A stretch of DNA of 64,000 nucleotides from contig NZ_CP036170.1 of assembly GCF_004295125.1 (NCBI RefSeq), positions 3,102,501 to 3,166,500 of the forward strand, given 5' to 3'. This DNA is from [Clostridium] scindens ATCC 35704 (GTDB lineage: Bacteria; Bacillota; Clostridia; Lachnospirales; Lachnospiraceae). The notes under the pieces are model-generated. The model saw nothing but the letters and a program-made list of their open reading frames with translations, was not told the origin of the DNA and did no database searches. This document shows, one piece after another, positions 25,367 through 34,498 of this stretch; the first letter of the stretch is position 1, and each line of letters begins with the position of its first letter. Both the position numbers and the translations under genes were made by a program.

Positions 25367-26689
25367 TTATTTTTTCTTCTTGCGGTTTGCCATCGCAATC
25401 TTTCTCATTGAGCCAATTGCTTGTTTCAACTGACGTTTTGCAGGACATACGAAACTGCAAGAACCACATTCCATACATTCCAGGCCTTCATGCGAAGTAA
25501 ACGCCTCCTCATCGTGGTGTTCCGCGTAATCTGCAAGCCTTGACGGAATCAGCCTGCTCGGACAGGCATCTACGCAGCGTCCGCAGTTGATACATGCGGA
25601 AGGCTCGAACTGTGCCACTTCATCTTTGGTAAATCCAAGAATGGATGACGAAGTCTTTGTAACCGGCACATCCAGCGTAAACATGGCAAAGCCCATCATT
25701 GGTCCGCCTGAAATCAGTTTTTCCGGCTCAGTCTTGAATCCGCCTGCAGCCTCTACCAATTCTGCCTGGTTCATTCCGAACGGAACCCTGAAGTTGCCTG
25801 GCTCATTCACTGCATCGCCGCTGACGGTAACCACACGCTCCATAGACGGCTTTCCTTCTACTACTGCCTGATAGATGCTCACCATCGTCGCAACGTTGTC
25901 TACAACGCATCCTGCGTCTGCCGGAAGCATGGCTGAGTTAATTGCCCTGCCTGTAGTTGCATAGATGAGCTGACGCTCGCCGCCCTGCGGATACTTGGTT
26001 TTAAGCGCAAGTACTTCCATGCGCGGCTCGTCTTTCGTCAATTCTTTTAATTTTTCAATACAATCTGGTTTATTATCTTCTACGCCAAAAATGCCCTTCG
26101 CATTATCAAATAGCTTCAGGACAATCTTCATTCCGCCCACAAGCTTCTCGGGCGTTTCCATAATAGTTCTGTAGTCTGCCGTGATATACGGCTCGCATTC
26201 CGCGCAGTTTGCAATAATATAATCAATCTTCTCTGGTTCTTTTGGTGACAGTTTTACTCTTGTCGGGAAGCCTGCGCCACCCATGCCAACAACTCCGGCA
26301 TTTCCGATGATATTAAGTATCTCTTCCTTGCTCATCTCATCCAGAGGTTTAACGGCAGGATACTCAACTTCCTCATATTCACCGTCATTCTCGATTACGA
26401 TACTGTTAACGGTTCCTCCTGTCGGATTCAAATGTGGTGCGATCGCTTTCACTGTACCTGAAACCGATGCATAGATAGGTGCGGACACGAATCCTCCGGC
26501 TTCTGCTATCATCTGGCCCTTTAAGACACGTTCGCCAACAGCCACAACCGGGTTCGCCGGTGCACCGATGTGCTGGGAAACTGGATACACCAAATCCCCT
26601 TTGGGTTTTACTTCGACAATCGCCTTGTCTTTTGCCAGGCTTTTGCCGTCATCCGGGTGGATGCCACCCTTAAATGTTAACAATGCCAT
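25367..26689 (-). CDS. rnfC: Rnf complex NADH-oxidoreductase subunit RnfC
   Basis: RnfC is the soluble NAD- and flavin-binding subunit. The 440-residue protein starts with the RnfC N-terminal barrel (LTFKGGIHPDDGKSLAKDK), has a Gly-rich nucleotide site NAGVVGMGGAGFPTRVKL, and ends with two [4Fe-4S] motifs, CINCGRCVDACP (about 365) and CMECGSCSFVCP (about 407), before a short basic tail. It is the first gene of rnfCDGEAB, the common Clostridia order. The upstream region holds a -10-like TATAGT and a small palindrome that may be an operator. Confidence 0.97.
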   Translation of the reverse strand: MALLTFKGGIHPDDGKSLAKDKAIVEVKPKGDLVYPVSQHIGAPANPVVAVGERVLKGQMIAEAGGFVSAPIYASVSGTVKAIAPHLNPTGGTVNSIVIENDGEYEEVEYPAVKPLDEMSKEEILNIIGNAGVVGMGGAGFPTRVKLSPKEPEKIDYIIANCAECEPYITADYRTIMETPEKLVGGMKIVLKLFDNAKGIFGVEDNKPDCIEKLKELTKDEPRMEVLALKTKYPQGGERQLIYATTGRAINSAMLPADAGCVVDNVATMVSIYQAVVEGKPSMERVVTVSGDAVNEPGNFRVPFGMNQAELVEAAGGFKTEPEKLISGGPMMGFAMFTLDVPVTKTSSSILGFTKDEVAQFEPSACINCGRCVDACPSRLIPSRLADYAEHHDEEAFTSHEGLECMECGSCSFVCPAKRQLKQAIGSMRKIAMANRKKKK

Positions 26690-26738
26690 CCCTTTTTCCT
26701 TCCTTCCTTTTTACTCTTTATATACTATACATGAAAAT

Positions 26739-26765
26739 GCCCAGTTTATCCAGTGGATATCGGGC
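26739..26765. promoter_or_regulatory. Palindrome upstream of rnfC, candidate operator
   Basis: TATCCA-G-TGGATA is a perfect 13-nt palindrome flanked by GCCC and GGGC (offset by one base). On the minus strand it lies just upstream of a possible -10 TATAGT (about 26724-26729), where a -35 box would be expected and where no good TTGACA match is seen. It could bind an activator or a repressor of the rnf operon. Confidence 0.35.
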
Positions 26766-26813
26766 AAATTTTTGTATATTTCCACGAACATCTTGTCGAA
26801 TTTTTAACACATA

Positions 26814-26844
26814 AAAGATAGAGGCCACCGGGCCTCTATCTCCT
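26814..26844 (-). terminator. Terminator after rpsA
   Basis: On the minus strand AGATAGAGGCC pairs perfectly with GGCCTCTATCT around a CGGT loop and is followed by TTTT. It separates the cmk-ispH-rpsA transcript from rnf. Confidence 0.88.
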
Positions 26845-26870
26845 ATCTTCTATTATGTTCGACCTTTTGC

Positions 26871-27992
26871 CTATTCTGCTGAATCCTCTTCTGCAACTTC
26901 TTCCACGCTTTCTGTGCCCGGCTGTGCCTTCTCTTCATTCGCCGGCTCTAACGCTTTCATGCTCAGGCTGATTTTTTTCTCAGACTCGTTCAGATCTACG
27001 ATCTTCGCCGTGATCACCTGGCCTACGGACAATACGTCTGATGGCTTATCTACATGAGCCTTGGAAATCTGAGAAACATGTAGCAGGGCGTCCACGCCTG
27101 GCGCTAACTCTACAAACGCGCCAAAGTCTGTCATCCTTGCTACCTTTCCTTCGATGACTTTGCCTACCGCGAAATCATCCGCAGCATTCGCCCACGGATT
27201 CGTCTCCGGGAACTTCAGGCTCAAAGCGATCTTCGTATCATTGATATCCTTGATCAGAACCTCTACCTTCTCGCCAACCTGGAATACCTTCTTTGGATTC
27301 TCAACGCGTCCCCAGGACATCTCAGAGATATGAAGCAGTCCGTCAACTCCGCCAAGATCAATAAACGCTCCGAAGTCTGTTACATTCTTAACAGTCCCTT
27401 CCATTCTGTCTCCAACCTGAAGCCTTGCAAATAACTCTTTCTGTTTCTCAGCGCGCTCAGCCACAAGAAGCTGTCTTCTATCGCCGATTACCCGGTTTCT
27501 TCTAGGGTTAAATTCGCTGATGACAAACTCAATCTCCTGATCCTGGTATTTGCTCAAATCCTTCTCATAAGTATCTGACACAAGGCTCGCAGGGATAAAT
27601 ACTCTTGCTTCATCAATCACTACGCTCAATCCGCCGCCAAGAATCTGCGCAACAGGCGCTTTGAGCACCTCGTGATTCTCATACGCCTCTTTCAGCCTCT
27701 CATTGCCTTTTTCAGCCGCAAGTCTCTTATACGTCAACAGCACCTGACCTTCGCCATCGTTAACTTTCAGGACTTTGGCAGTCATCTCATCGCCTACGGA
27801 AACCATTGTGGTCAAATCTGCATTGGCCTCATTGGTGTATTCGCTTCTTGTGATGATGCCATCTGCCTTGTACCCTATATTTAAGATGATTTCATCGGGC
27901 TTTACATCGATGACCGTACCATCTACGACCTCTCCATTCCTTATTGTCTTAAAAGACTCTTCTAACATTTGTTCAAAAGTTAATTCTGACAT
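26871..27992 (-). CDS. rpsA: S1 RNA-binding domain protein, ribosomal protein S1 homologue
   Basis: A 373-residue protein with four S1 repeats. Two weaker ones lie at the N-terminus (GEVVDGTVIDVKPDEIILN and MTAKVLKVNDGEGQVLL), and two strong ones follow (TVKNVTDFGAFIDLGGVDG and KVARMTDFGAFVELAPGVD), then an acidic tail. It should help mRNA binding at the ribosome; Firmicute S1 is shorter than the E. coli protein and often not essential. GAGGAGG lies nine bases before the ATG at 27992. The start lies inside the end of ispH (20-nt overlap, different frame). In some Clostridia the two are one fused polypeptide; here they are separate. Confidence 0.93.
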   Translation of the reverse strand: MSELTFEQMLEESFKTIRNGEVVDGTVIDVKPDEIILNIGYKADGIITRSEYTNEANADLTTMVSVGDEMTAKVLKVNDGEGQVLLTYKRLAAEKGNERLKEAYENHEVLKAPVAQILGGGLSVVIDEARVFIPASLVSDTYEKDLSKYQDQEIEFVISEFNPRRNRVIGDRRQLLVAERAEKQKELFARLQVGDRMEGTVKNVTDFGAFIDLGGVDGLLHISEMSWGRVENPKKVFQVGEKVEVLIKDINDTKIALSLKFPETNPWANAADDFAVGKVIEGKVARMTDFGAFVELAPGVDALLHVSQISKAHVDKPSDVLSVGQVITAKIVDLNESEKKISLSMKALEPANEEKAQPGTESVEEVAEEDSAE

Positions 27993-28830
27993 TATTTTGA
28001 ACCTCCTCAATTATATTGTTGGGCGTGGATGCCCCTGCTGTAATACCTACTGTTTCCACGGACCTTAATTGATTCATATCAAAATCGTCAAGTGTCTGTA
28101 TATAGTACGTATTCAAACATGCCTTTCCGCAAATTTCAAATAACTTCTGAGTATTTGAACTACGCTTATCTCCGATGACAATCATAGCATCTACTCTCTC
28201 TGCAATCTGACGGGCTTCTTGCTGCCTTTCTTTGGTCGCATTGCAAATCGTATTTAAAACAATTATATCATACTCTTTTTTTGTGATTATTTCAACTAAT
28301 TCTTTGAATTTATTGTAATTAAATGTCGTCTGGGAAACTACGCATATCCTCCGGGCTGTATCCGGGGGCCGAAAATGCTGCGCCTCTTCTGCTGTCTGGA
28401 TAACCGTCACGTCATCTCCTGCCCAGCCTTTGATGCCTTCCACCTCCGGGTGCTCGCTATTACCGATGATGACAATGTGCGATCCTTTCTGACTTTCTTC
28501 AGCCACGATATTATGGATTTTCTTTACGAAGGGGCAGGTAGCATCCACGCAGTCTAAACCCTTCTCTTCCAGTTTGTCGTATATGGCCTTGGGGACTCCG
28601 TGGGAGCGGATGATCACGACTCCTTCTTCGAGTTTTTCCAGCTCTTCTTCCGAATTGATGACTTCCACGCCTTGGCGTCTCAGATCCTTGATTACCTCTT
28701 CATTATGGATGATCGGTCCATAGGTGTATATCTTCTCGCCCTGATGGTGTTTCACCTGTTCATATACCGTCTCAACTGCCCGCCTTACGCCGAAGCAGAA
28801 TCCTGCGGTCTTTGCCAACTCAATCTTCAT
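27973..28830 (-). CDS. ispH: 4-hydroxy-3-methylbut-2-enyl diphosphate reductase
   Basis: IspH carries out the last step of the MEP isoprenoid pathway, reducing HMBPP to IPP and DMAPP with a [4Fe-4S] cluster. The 285-residue protein has the cluster cysteines in GFCFGVRRAV (near 12), VDATCPFV (near 96) and LNTICNATKERQ (near 197), plus the catalytic Glu-containing TICNATKERQ and the SSNTQKL and AGASTPN motifs. All key residues are present. It lies 31 nt after cmk and overlaps rpsA by 20 nt. Confidence 0.97.
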   Translation of the reverse strand: MKIELAKTAGFCFGVRRAVETVYEQVKHHQGEKIYTYGPIIHNEEVIKDLRRQGVEVINSEEELEKLEEGVVIIRSHGVPKAIYDKLEEKGLDCVDATCPFVKKIHNIVAEESQKGSHIVIIGNSEHPEVEGIKGWAGDDVTVIQTAEEAQHFRPPDTARRICVVSQTTFNYNKFKELVEIITKKEYDIIVLNTICNATKERQQEARQIAERVDAMIVIGDKRSSNTQKLFEICGKACLNTYYIQTLDDFDMNQLRSVETVGITAGASTPNNIIEEVQNNVRINF

Positions 28831-28861
28831 CCTTCATCCTTCATCCTCTTCTCATCTATGC

Positions 28862-29518
28862 TTATCTGCACAACTTAACGATGGCCGCAACCACTTCATC
28901 TATCGTCATATGGGAACTGTCGACCAGCACCGCATCCTCTGCCTGCTTAAGCGGAGCGATTTCCCTGGTGGAATCTCTCTCATCCCGCTCCTTGATGTCG
29001 CGCTCGATCTCATCCAGATCGCAGGCAATGCCTTTTTCTGTCAACTCGTCATAACGACGCTTTGCCCTTGTCTCCACGCTGGCAGTCAGGTATATCTTTA
29101 CATCCGCATCCGGAAGCACGCAGGTACCAATATCCCTGCCATCCATGATCACATCCTGCGTACGGGCAAGGCCTTTCTGCAGTTCCAGCAGTTTCTGTCG
29201 GACCTGGGGGATCGCCGAGGTCAGGGAAGCCATCTTGCCAACCTCTTCCTCCCTAAGCCTGTCCGTAATATTCCTGCCGTTCAGGTAGACTTGCTGGAGG
29301 CCCTCTTCATAACGGATCGTAACCTCTGCGTCTTTTAAGGCACTTATGATCTTATCCGTCTCTTTTGCCCGGATGCCCTTATCAAGAAAATGAATCGCCA
29401 TTCCCCGGTACATAGCCCCCGTATCTACATAGATATAACCCTTCTCCTTTGCCACAAGTTTGGCGATAGTGCTCTTTCCTGCTCCAGCCGGACCATCAAT
29501 CGCAACATTATAACCCAT
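28862..29518 (-). CDS. cmk: Cytidylate kinase
   Basis: Cmk phosphorylates CMP and dCMP. The 218-residue protein begins with the P-loop AIDGPAGAGKSTIAK, followed by YVDTGAMYRGMA, the DGRDIGTCVLPDADVKIYLTA core and the lid RDERDSTREIAPL. The ATG at 29518 (MGYNVAIDG) has GAGGAGAG five bases before it; the frame is open 20 codons further but without motif support. The cmk-ispH-rpsA order is conserved in Clostridia. Confidence 0.97.
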   Translation of the reverse strand: MGYNVAIDGPAGAGKSTIAKLVAKEKGYIYVDTGAMYRGMAIHFLDKGIRAKETDKIISALKDAEVTIRYEEGLQQVYLNGRNITDRLREEEVGKMASLTSAIPQVRQKLLELQKGLARTQDVIMDGRDIGTCVLPDADVKIYLTASVETRAKRRYDELTEKGIACDLDEIERDIKERDERDSTREIAPLKQAEDAVLVDSSHMTIDEVVAAIVKLCR

Positions 29519-29538
29519 TGTATCTCTCCTCGCTTCTT

Positions 29539-30768
29539 TTACTCTATACTGCTTCCTGCCGCATATGCGGTAGACCATGCGATCTGCAGGTTGAACCCTC
29601 CGGTGAGCGCATCCAGATCCAGTACCTCGCCTGCAAAGTACAGGCCTTTTACCTGCTTTGACTCCATAGTTCCAGGATCAATCTCCCTTGTGCGGATGCC
29701 GCCTTTCGTAATAATCGCCTCATTGTAGCCGCGAAGCCCGGTCACCGTCATCGGCAGATGCTTGATTAGATGCACGAAGGCTCGCCGTTCTTCTTTGGAA
29801 ATGACGTTTACCTTTTTCTCCGGGTCAATTCCGCTTAATTGTATCATAACAGGAATCAATTTGGACGGAAACAGCCTGCCTAACGCGTTCTTAAACTGTT
29901 TATTGGCATTAGCCTCAAAGTCCCTGAGCAATCTGTGATCCAGCTGTTCTTCATCTAGCGCCGGCTTTAAGTCTATCTCCAGGCGCATTTCCTGTTCCTT
30001 TAGCTTCTTGCCAACATAGCTGCTGGCGCTGATGATAATGGGACCGCTGACCCCGTAATGGGTGAACAGCATCTCGCCGAATTCCCGGTAGACTTCCTTC
30101 CTGCCCTGATATAAGGTGGCCGTAACATTTCTGAGGGATAGGCCCTGTAGACTGGATACCCACGGCTCCTTTATCTCCATTGGCACGAGGGAAGGCATGC
30201 GCTCCGTAATCCCGTGGCCGTTCTCCTCGGCAAAACGGTAGCCGTCTCCCGTCGATCCGGTGGACTGGTAGGACAGGCCTCCTGTGGCAACGATGCAGGC
30301 ATCTCCTGTCACCTTCCTGCCTCCGGACAGTTCGATATGGTCAAACCTCCCTTTCCCGGACCGGACGGCTGTCACTTCGGCATGCAGTTCTGCCTTCACG
30401 CCAAGGCGCCTCATCTCCTTCTCCATGGCCCTGATGACATCGGAAGAATGGTCGGACGCAGGAAAGACCCTCTCGCCGCGCTCAATCTTAGTCCGAACGC
30501 CCAGTCCTTCAAAGAAATCGATGACATCCTGGTTGCTATATCCATAGAAACTGCTGTACAGGAACTTGGAATTGCTGACAATCGATGAAAACAGAGTATC
30601 CATATCGCATGCATTGGTAATATTGCATCTTCCCTTCCCCGTAATGAAGAGTTTCTTGCCCAACTTCTCATTTTTCTCAAAGACCAGCACTTCATGGCCG
30701 CCTCTTGCAGCCGCAATGGAAGCAAACATGCCGGCTGCGCCTCCTCCTACAATCAAGACCTTACTCAT
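29539..30768 (-). CDS. HI0933 family NAD(P)/FAD-dependent oxidoreductase (BaiN type)
   Basis: A two-dinucleotide-binding flavoprotein of about 409 residues. The FAD-binding motif is VGGGAAGMFASIAAA at the very start, with KNEKLGKKLFITGKGRCNITNA next and the conserved late motif KGLYFAGEVLDLDALTGGFNLQ. The physiological reaction of the family is mostly unknown; one member, BaiN, was linked to bile-acid dehydroxylation in C. scindens, hence the database name, but that should not be assumed here. The ATG at 30768 has AGGAGG nine bases upstream and overlaps the rpiR stop (ATGAGTAA), so the two are coupled. Confidence 0.88.
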   Translation of the reverse strand: MSKVLIVGGGAAGMFASIAAARGGHEVLVFEKNEKLGKKLFITGKGRCNITNACDMDTLFSSIVSNSKFLYSSFYGYSNQDVIDFFEGLGVRTKIERGERVFPASDHSSDVIRAMEKEMRRLGVKAELHAEVTAVRSGKGRFDHIELSGGRKVTGDACIVATGGLSYQSTGSTGDGYRFAEENGHGITERMPSLVPMEIKEPWVSSLQGLSLRNVTATLYQGRKEVYREFGEMLFTHYGVSGPIIISASSYVGKKLKEQEMRLEIDLKPALDEEQLDHRLLRDFEANANKQFKNALGRLFPSKLIPVMIQLSGIDPEKKVNVISKEERRAFVHLIKHLPMTVTGLRGYNEAIITKGGIRTREIDPGTMESKQVKGLYFAGEVLDLDALTGGFNLQIAWSTAYAAGSSIE

Positions 30769-31693
30769 CTTCTTCATCCTCCTGCTCGCCGGGGACGGAT
30801 AATTCAACCTTATCATTCACCATATTAAGTTCATCCTTGCTGTAAACCTGATATTCATCCCATATCTGCTCAAGGGTCTCAAGCGTAGAGATGACTTCCT
30901 TCTGCTTTTTCATGCACAGCGCGACTACCAGGGCATTCACCACACTCAGTGGCGCAACCAGAGAGTCTACGATGGACGCCATATCGCTTCTGGCGATCAG
31001 GTTGCAGGAAGAATACAAAGTGATGGGAGAATGCACGCTGTCCGTCAAGGTAATGACCTTGGCCTTGCGGTTGCTGGCAAATTCCAGTGCTTTCAGCGTC
31101 CGCATGGAATATCTTGGAAAACTGATTCCGATAATAACATCCTCTTCGCTGATCCGGATGATCTGCTCGAATATCTCGCTGGATCCATTGGTATTGACTA
31201 CCGTCACGTTCCCGCACACCAGATTCAGGTAAAAACACAGAAAATTAGCCAGCGGGGCGCAGCTTCTGATGCCGATCACATAGATCCTTCCGGCATTGAG
31301 AATGGTATCCACCGCAAGTTCAAACACTTCATGATCAATGGAGGCCATGGTCATCTTGATCTTCTCAATATCAGACTGCAGGACGGATGTAAGGATCTCT
31401 CCCTGGCTGATCCTGCCATAAGTAACTTCCATGCGCTGGATGGAATTCAGCTTGGTGCGGACCAGTTCTCCCAGGGCCTTCTGAAAGCCCGGATACCCAT
31501 CATATCCAAGGGCAGTGGCAAAACGGACTACGGTAGATTCGCTGACGCCTACTTCCTCTCCCATCCTGGCCGCCGTCAAAAAAGCCGCCTTGTCGTAGTC
31601 TTCCCGAATAAAGTCTGCCAGTTTTTTCTGGCCCTTGCTGAACTTCGGATAGCCTTCATCTATTTTCTTCAACAACTCATTCTTGCTTCCCAT
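30761..31693 (-). CDS. RpiR/MurR family transcriptional regulator
   Basis: About 310 residues: an N-terminal HTH of the RpiR type (TAARMGEEVGVSESTVVRFATALGY) and a C-terminal SIS sugar-phosphate sensing domain (IYVIGIRSCAPLANFLCFYLNL and VIGISFPRYSMRTLKALEFA). The effector and targets are unknown. The acidic C-terminus (EQEDEEDE) is encoded by the bases that also make the ribosome binding site of the next gene. The ATG at 31693 has GAGG ten bases upstream. It is the first gene of a transcript through an oxidoreductase, cmk, ispH and rpsA, with a strong promoter at 31730-31758. Confidence 0.9.
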   Translation of the reverse strand: MGSKNELLKKIDEGYPKFSKGQKKLADFIREDYDKAAFLTAARMGEEVGVSESTVVRFATALGYDGYPGFQKALGELVRTKLNSIQRMEVTYGRISQGEILTSVLQSDIEKIKMTMASIDHEVFELAVDTILNAGRIYVIGIRSCAPLANFLCFYLNLVCGNVTVVNTNGSSEIFEQIIRISEEDVIIGISFPRYSMRTLKALEFASNRKAKVITLTDSVHSPITLYSSCNLIARSDMASIVDSLVAPLSVVNALVVALCMKKQKEVISTLETLEQIWDEYQVYSKDELNMVNDKVELSVPGEQEDEEDE

Positions 31694-31729
31694 ATAGCAT
31701 ATTCCTCTTCTCAAATTAACATTGTTTCC

Positions 31730-31758
31730 ATTATATATCCTAATTCCGGGATATTCAA
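31730..31758 (-). promoter_or_regulatory. Promoter for the rpiR-cmk-ispH-rpsA transcript
   Basis: Minus strand -35 TTGAAT (31753-31758), 17-bp spacer, perfect -10 TATAAT (31730-31735), about 37 nt upstream of the rpiR ATG. Confidence 0.78.
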
Positions 31759-31794
31759 GTAAATTCATGAGTTGTCCATCCTGCAATAATATAA

Positions 31795-31836
31795 GCCCGG
31801 GAGGTAGGGACTGTTATCAGTGACTATCTCCCGGGC
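31795..31836 (-). terminator. Terminator after the decarboxylase operon
   Basis: A long stem pairs GCCCGGGAG with CTCCCGGGC, extended by TAG/CTA and ACTG/CAGT pairs, with a small loop. On the minus strand it is followed by TTATATT, so the U-tract is weak although the stem is very strong. Confidence 0.75.
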
Positions 31837-31852
31837 CCGGCTTTACGCTTGT

Positions 31853-33268
31853 CTAAACCGGATAGCTGCCATTCTTCGTATCCGCTATGGTCTGATCCAC
31901 TTTTGTCTGCTGTGCTTCTCTGTATTTAAAGAAGTCTGTCGCCACCTGCGGGAACAGCGCGTAGGTCAGCACGTCCTCATCCTGCTGGATCCACTGCTCG
32001 CACTCTTTGCGCAAGGTGTCTAATTCATCCGGAATCAGGTCTGCCGGACGGCAGGTAATGATTTCCGCATCTTTGCCAAGTACCTTCTCTCTGACCTCTT
32101 CATTGAACGGCTTGGCTGTCGCGCCATATTTTCCGCTTAATACGTCTTTTGTCTCTTTGGTTGCCATCTTATATCTCTCGCCCATCAGCACATTGAATAC
32201 GGCCTGCGTTCCGACGATCTGGGATGACGGGGTAACAAGCGGCGGCTCGCCCAGGTCCTTCCTTACTCTCGGCACTTCTTCCAGAACATCGTAGAACTTG
32301 TCTTCCGCACCTTGCTCCTTCAACTGAGAAGTCAGGTTGGAGAGCATTCCTCCAGGAACCTGATAAAGTAATGTCTTGATATTAACGCCCAGGTTCTTTG
32401 GATTCAGAAGGCCGCTTTCCAGCGCCTCATCACGGATCGGACGGAAGTAGTCCGCGATCTCTGACAGCAGATTCTGATCAAGGCCTGTATCGTATGGCGT
32501 TCCCTTGAAGGTCTCTACCATAACTTCCGTTGCCGGCTGGCTCGTTCCCATTGCAAATGGAGACATGGCCGTATCGATGATATCTGCGCCCGCCTCGATT
32601 GCTTTCATGTATGTCATTGCCCCTACGCCTGACGTATAGTGGGTATGCATCTCGATCGGAATATCCACCGCTCCCTTAAGCGCTGTTACCAGCTCGGTTG
32701 CCTGGTATGGACACAGGAGGCCTGCCATATCTTTTACACAGATAGAATTGGCACCCATATCCTCTATTCTCTTGGCAAGGTCAACCCAGTACTCCAGCGT
32801 ATAAGCGTCGCCGAGAGTATAGGACATGGCCACCTGGGCATCTGCCTTCTCTTTATTGGCCGCGCTGACCGCAGTCTGGAGGTTGCGGATATCATTCATA
32901 CAGTCAAAGATACGGATGATATCAATTCCGTTCGCTACGGATTTCTGAACAAAATATTCTACCACGTCATCCGCGTATGGACGGTAGCCCAGAATATTCT
33001 GCCCACGGAAAAGCATCTGCAGCTTCGTATTCTTGAATCCGTCGCGGAACTTGCGGAGTCTGTCCCATGGATCTTCCTTCAGGAAGCGAAGGGATGCGTC
33101 AAAAGTAGCGCCGCCCCAGCACTCTACCGCATGATATCCTACCTTATCCATCTTTTCTACGATGGGCAGCATCTGCTCAGTGGTCATACGTGTGGCGATC
33201 AATGACTGATGCGCGTCACGCAGGACGGTTTCTGTAATCTTTACCGGTTTTTTCTCTATTTCTGCCAT
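31853..33268 (-). CDS. Oxaloacetate decarboxylase alpha / pyruvate carboxyltransferase subunit
   Basis: A 471-residue carboxyltransferase of the pyruvate carboxylase CT family, moving a carboxyl group between oxaloacetate or pyruvate and carboxybiotin. The TIM barrel shows the substrate and metal motifs TETVLRDAHQS, ECWGGATFDA, the lysine motif ICVKDMAGLL and metal histidines in EMHTHYTSG. Unlike classical OadA it ends without a biotin domain; the biotin carrier is the separate gene at 34499-34876. It is equally similar in layout to the 5S subunit of propionibacterial transcarboxylase. It is the last gene of the operon; the gap to oadB is 30 nt. Confidence 0.93.
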   Translation of the reverse strand: MAEIEKKPVKITETVLRDAHQSLIATRMTTEQMLPIVEKMDKVGYHAVECWGGATFDASLRFLKEDPWDRLRKFRDGFKNTKLQMLFRGQNILGYRPYADDVVEYFVQKSVANGIDIIRIFDCMNDIRNLQTAVSAANKEKADAQVAMSYTLGDAYTLEYWVDLAKRIEDMGANSICVKDMAGLLCPYQATELVTALKGAVDIPIEMHTHYTSGVGAMTYMKAIEAGADIIDTAMSPFAMGTSQPATEVMVETFKGTPYDTGLDQNLLSEIADYFRPIRDEALESGLLNPKNLGVNIKTLLYQVPGGMLSNLTSQLKEQGAEDKFYDVLEEVPRVRKDLGEPPLVTPSSQIVGTQAVFNVLMGERYKMATKETKDVLSGKYGATAKPFNEEVREKVLGKDAEIITCRPADLIPDELDTLRKECEQWIQQDEDVLTYALFPQVATDFFKYREAQQTKVDQTIADTKNGSYPV

Positions 33269-33298
33269 TTTATATCCTCCTAATATTCAACTTTACAT

Positions 33299-34453
33299 TT
33301 ATATGCCTACGCCAAAGATCGCCATGAATGTACCGGCCGCAACTGCCGTGCCGATAACGCCTGCCACATTTGGCCCCATCGCATGCATCAGAAGGAAGTT
33401 GGTCGGATCTGCCTCCGCTCCCACCTTCTGGGATACCCTGGCTGCCATCGGAACCGCAGATACGCCTGCTGAGCCGATCAGCGGGTTTACCTTTCCATGA
33501 GTAAAGAAACACATCAGTTTTCCGAACAATACCCCGGCAGCTGTTCCGAATATGAAGGCCGCAAGTCCCAGGGCCACGATCTTGAGCGTATCCCAATTCA
33601 GGAATGCCTCCGCGCTCGTGGTAGCGCCCACAGACGTTCCCAGCAGGATTACTACGATGTACATCAATGCATTGGATGCCGTCTCTGTAAGCTGTCTTAC
33701 CACTCCGGACTCGCGGAACAGGTTGCCAAGCATCAGCATGCCCACCAGCGGAGCCGTCGTAGGAAGGATCGAGCATACCACGATCGTAACGATGATCGGG
33801 AAGAGGATTCTCTCCAGTTTGGAAACCGGCCTTAACTGCTCCATCTTTATCTTTCGTTCTTTTTCCGTCGTCAGAAGCTTCATGATCGGCGGCTGAATGA
33901 TCGGTACCAATGACATATAAGAATATGCCGCAACCGCAATCGGCCCTAATATGGCCGTCTGCTGAAGTTTTCCGGCCAGGAAGATGGATGTCGGCCCGTC
34001 CGCTCCTCCTATGATGGAGATTGCCGCTGCCGCTTTATCTGAGAATCCCATTGCCATAGCTCCAAGGTATGCGGCAAAGATTCCAAACTGCGCAGCCGCC
34101 CCCAGAAGGAAACTCTTAGGATTCGCAATCAGAGGCCCGAAGTCTGTCATAGCGCCTACGCCAAGGAAGATCAAGGACGGAAGGATCGACCACTCATCCA
34201 GAAGATAGAAGTAGTAGAGAAGTCCGCCGGTTCCGTTGGCTGCATCTTCCGCATGCAGCATAATATCCGGATAGATATTAACGAGCAGCATACCAAACGC
34301 GATCGGTACCAGGAGCAGAGGTTCAAACCCATGTCTGATTGCCAGGTATAGGAAAAAGCATGCAACCGCAATCATAATTACATTGCCCCATGTAAGACTG
34401 AAAAATGCTGTCTGATGCACGAGGTTTCCTAATGTCGTTGTTATATATTCCAT
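33299..34453 (-). CDS. oadB: Sodium-translocating decarboxylase beta subunit
   Basis: The 384-residue membrane subunit decarboxylates carboxybiotin and exports sodium. It has about ten hydrophobic segments and the OadB/GcdB/MmdB motifs: [19 protein letters not shown], a conserved Asp in [20 protein letters not shown], and the [17 protein letters not shown] region near the end with the [19 protein letters not shown] signature. All expected motifs are present. It lies between the biotin carrier gene and the alpha subunit gene in one operon. The symbol follows the oxaloacetate decarboxylase naming; the physiological substrate could be another acid. Confidence 0.94.
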   Translation of the reverse strand: MEYITTTLGNLVHQTAFFSLTWGNVIMIAVACFFLYLAIRHGFEPLLLVPIAFGMLLVNIYPDIMLHAEDAANGTGGLLYYFYLLDEWSILPSLIFLGVGAMTDFGPLIANPKSFLLGAAAQFGIFAAYLGAMAMGFSDKAAAAISIIGGADGPTSIFLAGKLQQTAILGPIAVAAYSYMSLVPIIQPPIMKLLTTEKERKIKMEQLRPVSKLERILFPIIVTIVVCSILPTTAPLVGMLMLGNLFRESGVVRQLTETASNALMYIVVILLGTSVGATTSAEAFLNWDTLKIVALGLAAFIFGTAAGVLFGKLMCFFTHGKVNPLIGSAGVSAVPMAARVSQKVGAEADPTNFLLMHAMGPNVAGVIGTAVAAGTFMAIFGVGI

Positions 34454-34498
34454 TTTTTAACCTCCAGTCGTGTTAGATAGACATAGCCAGACTATGTC

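Noticed and set aside
29539-30768. Bile-acid dehydroxylation gene baiN
   Set aside because: The family name invites this, but HI0933 proteins are widespread and no other bai genes are in the window.
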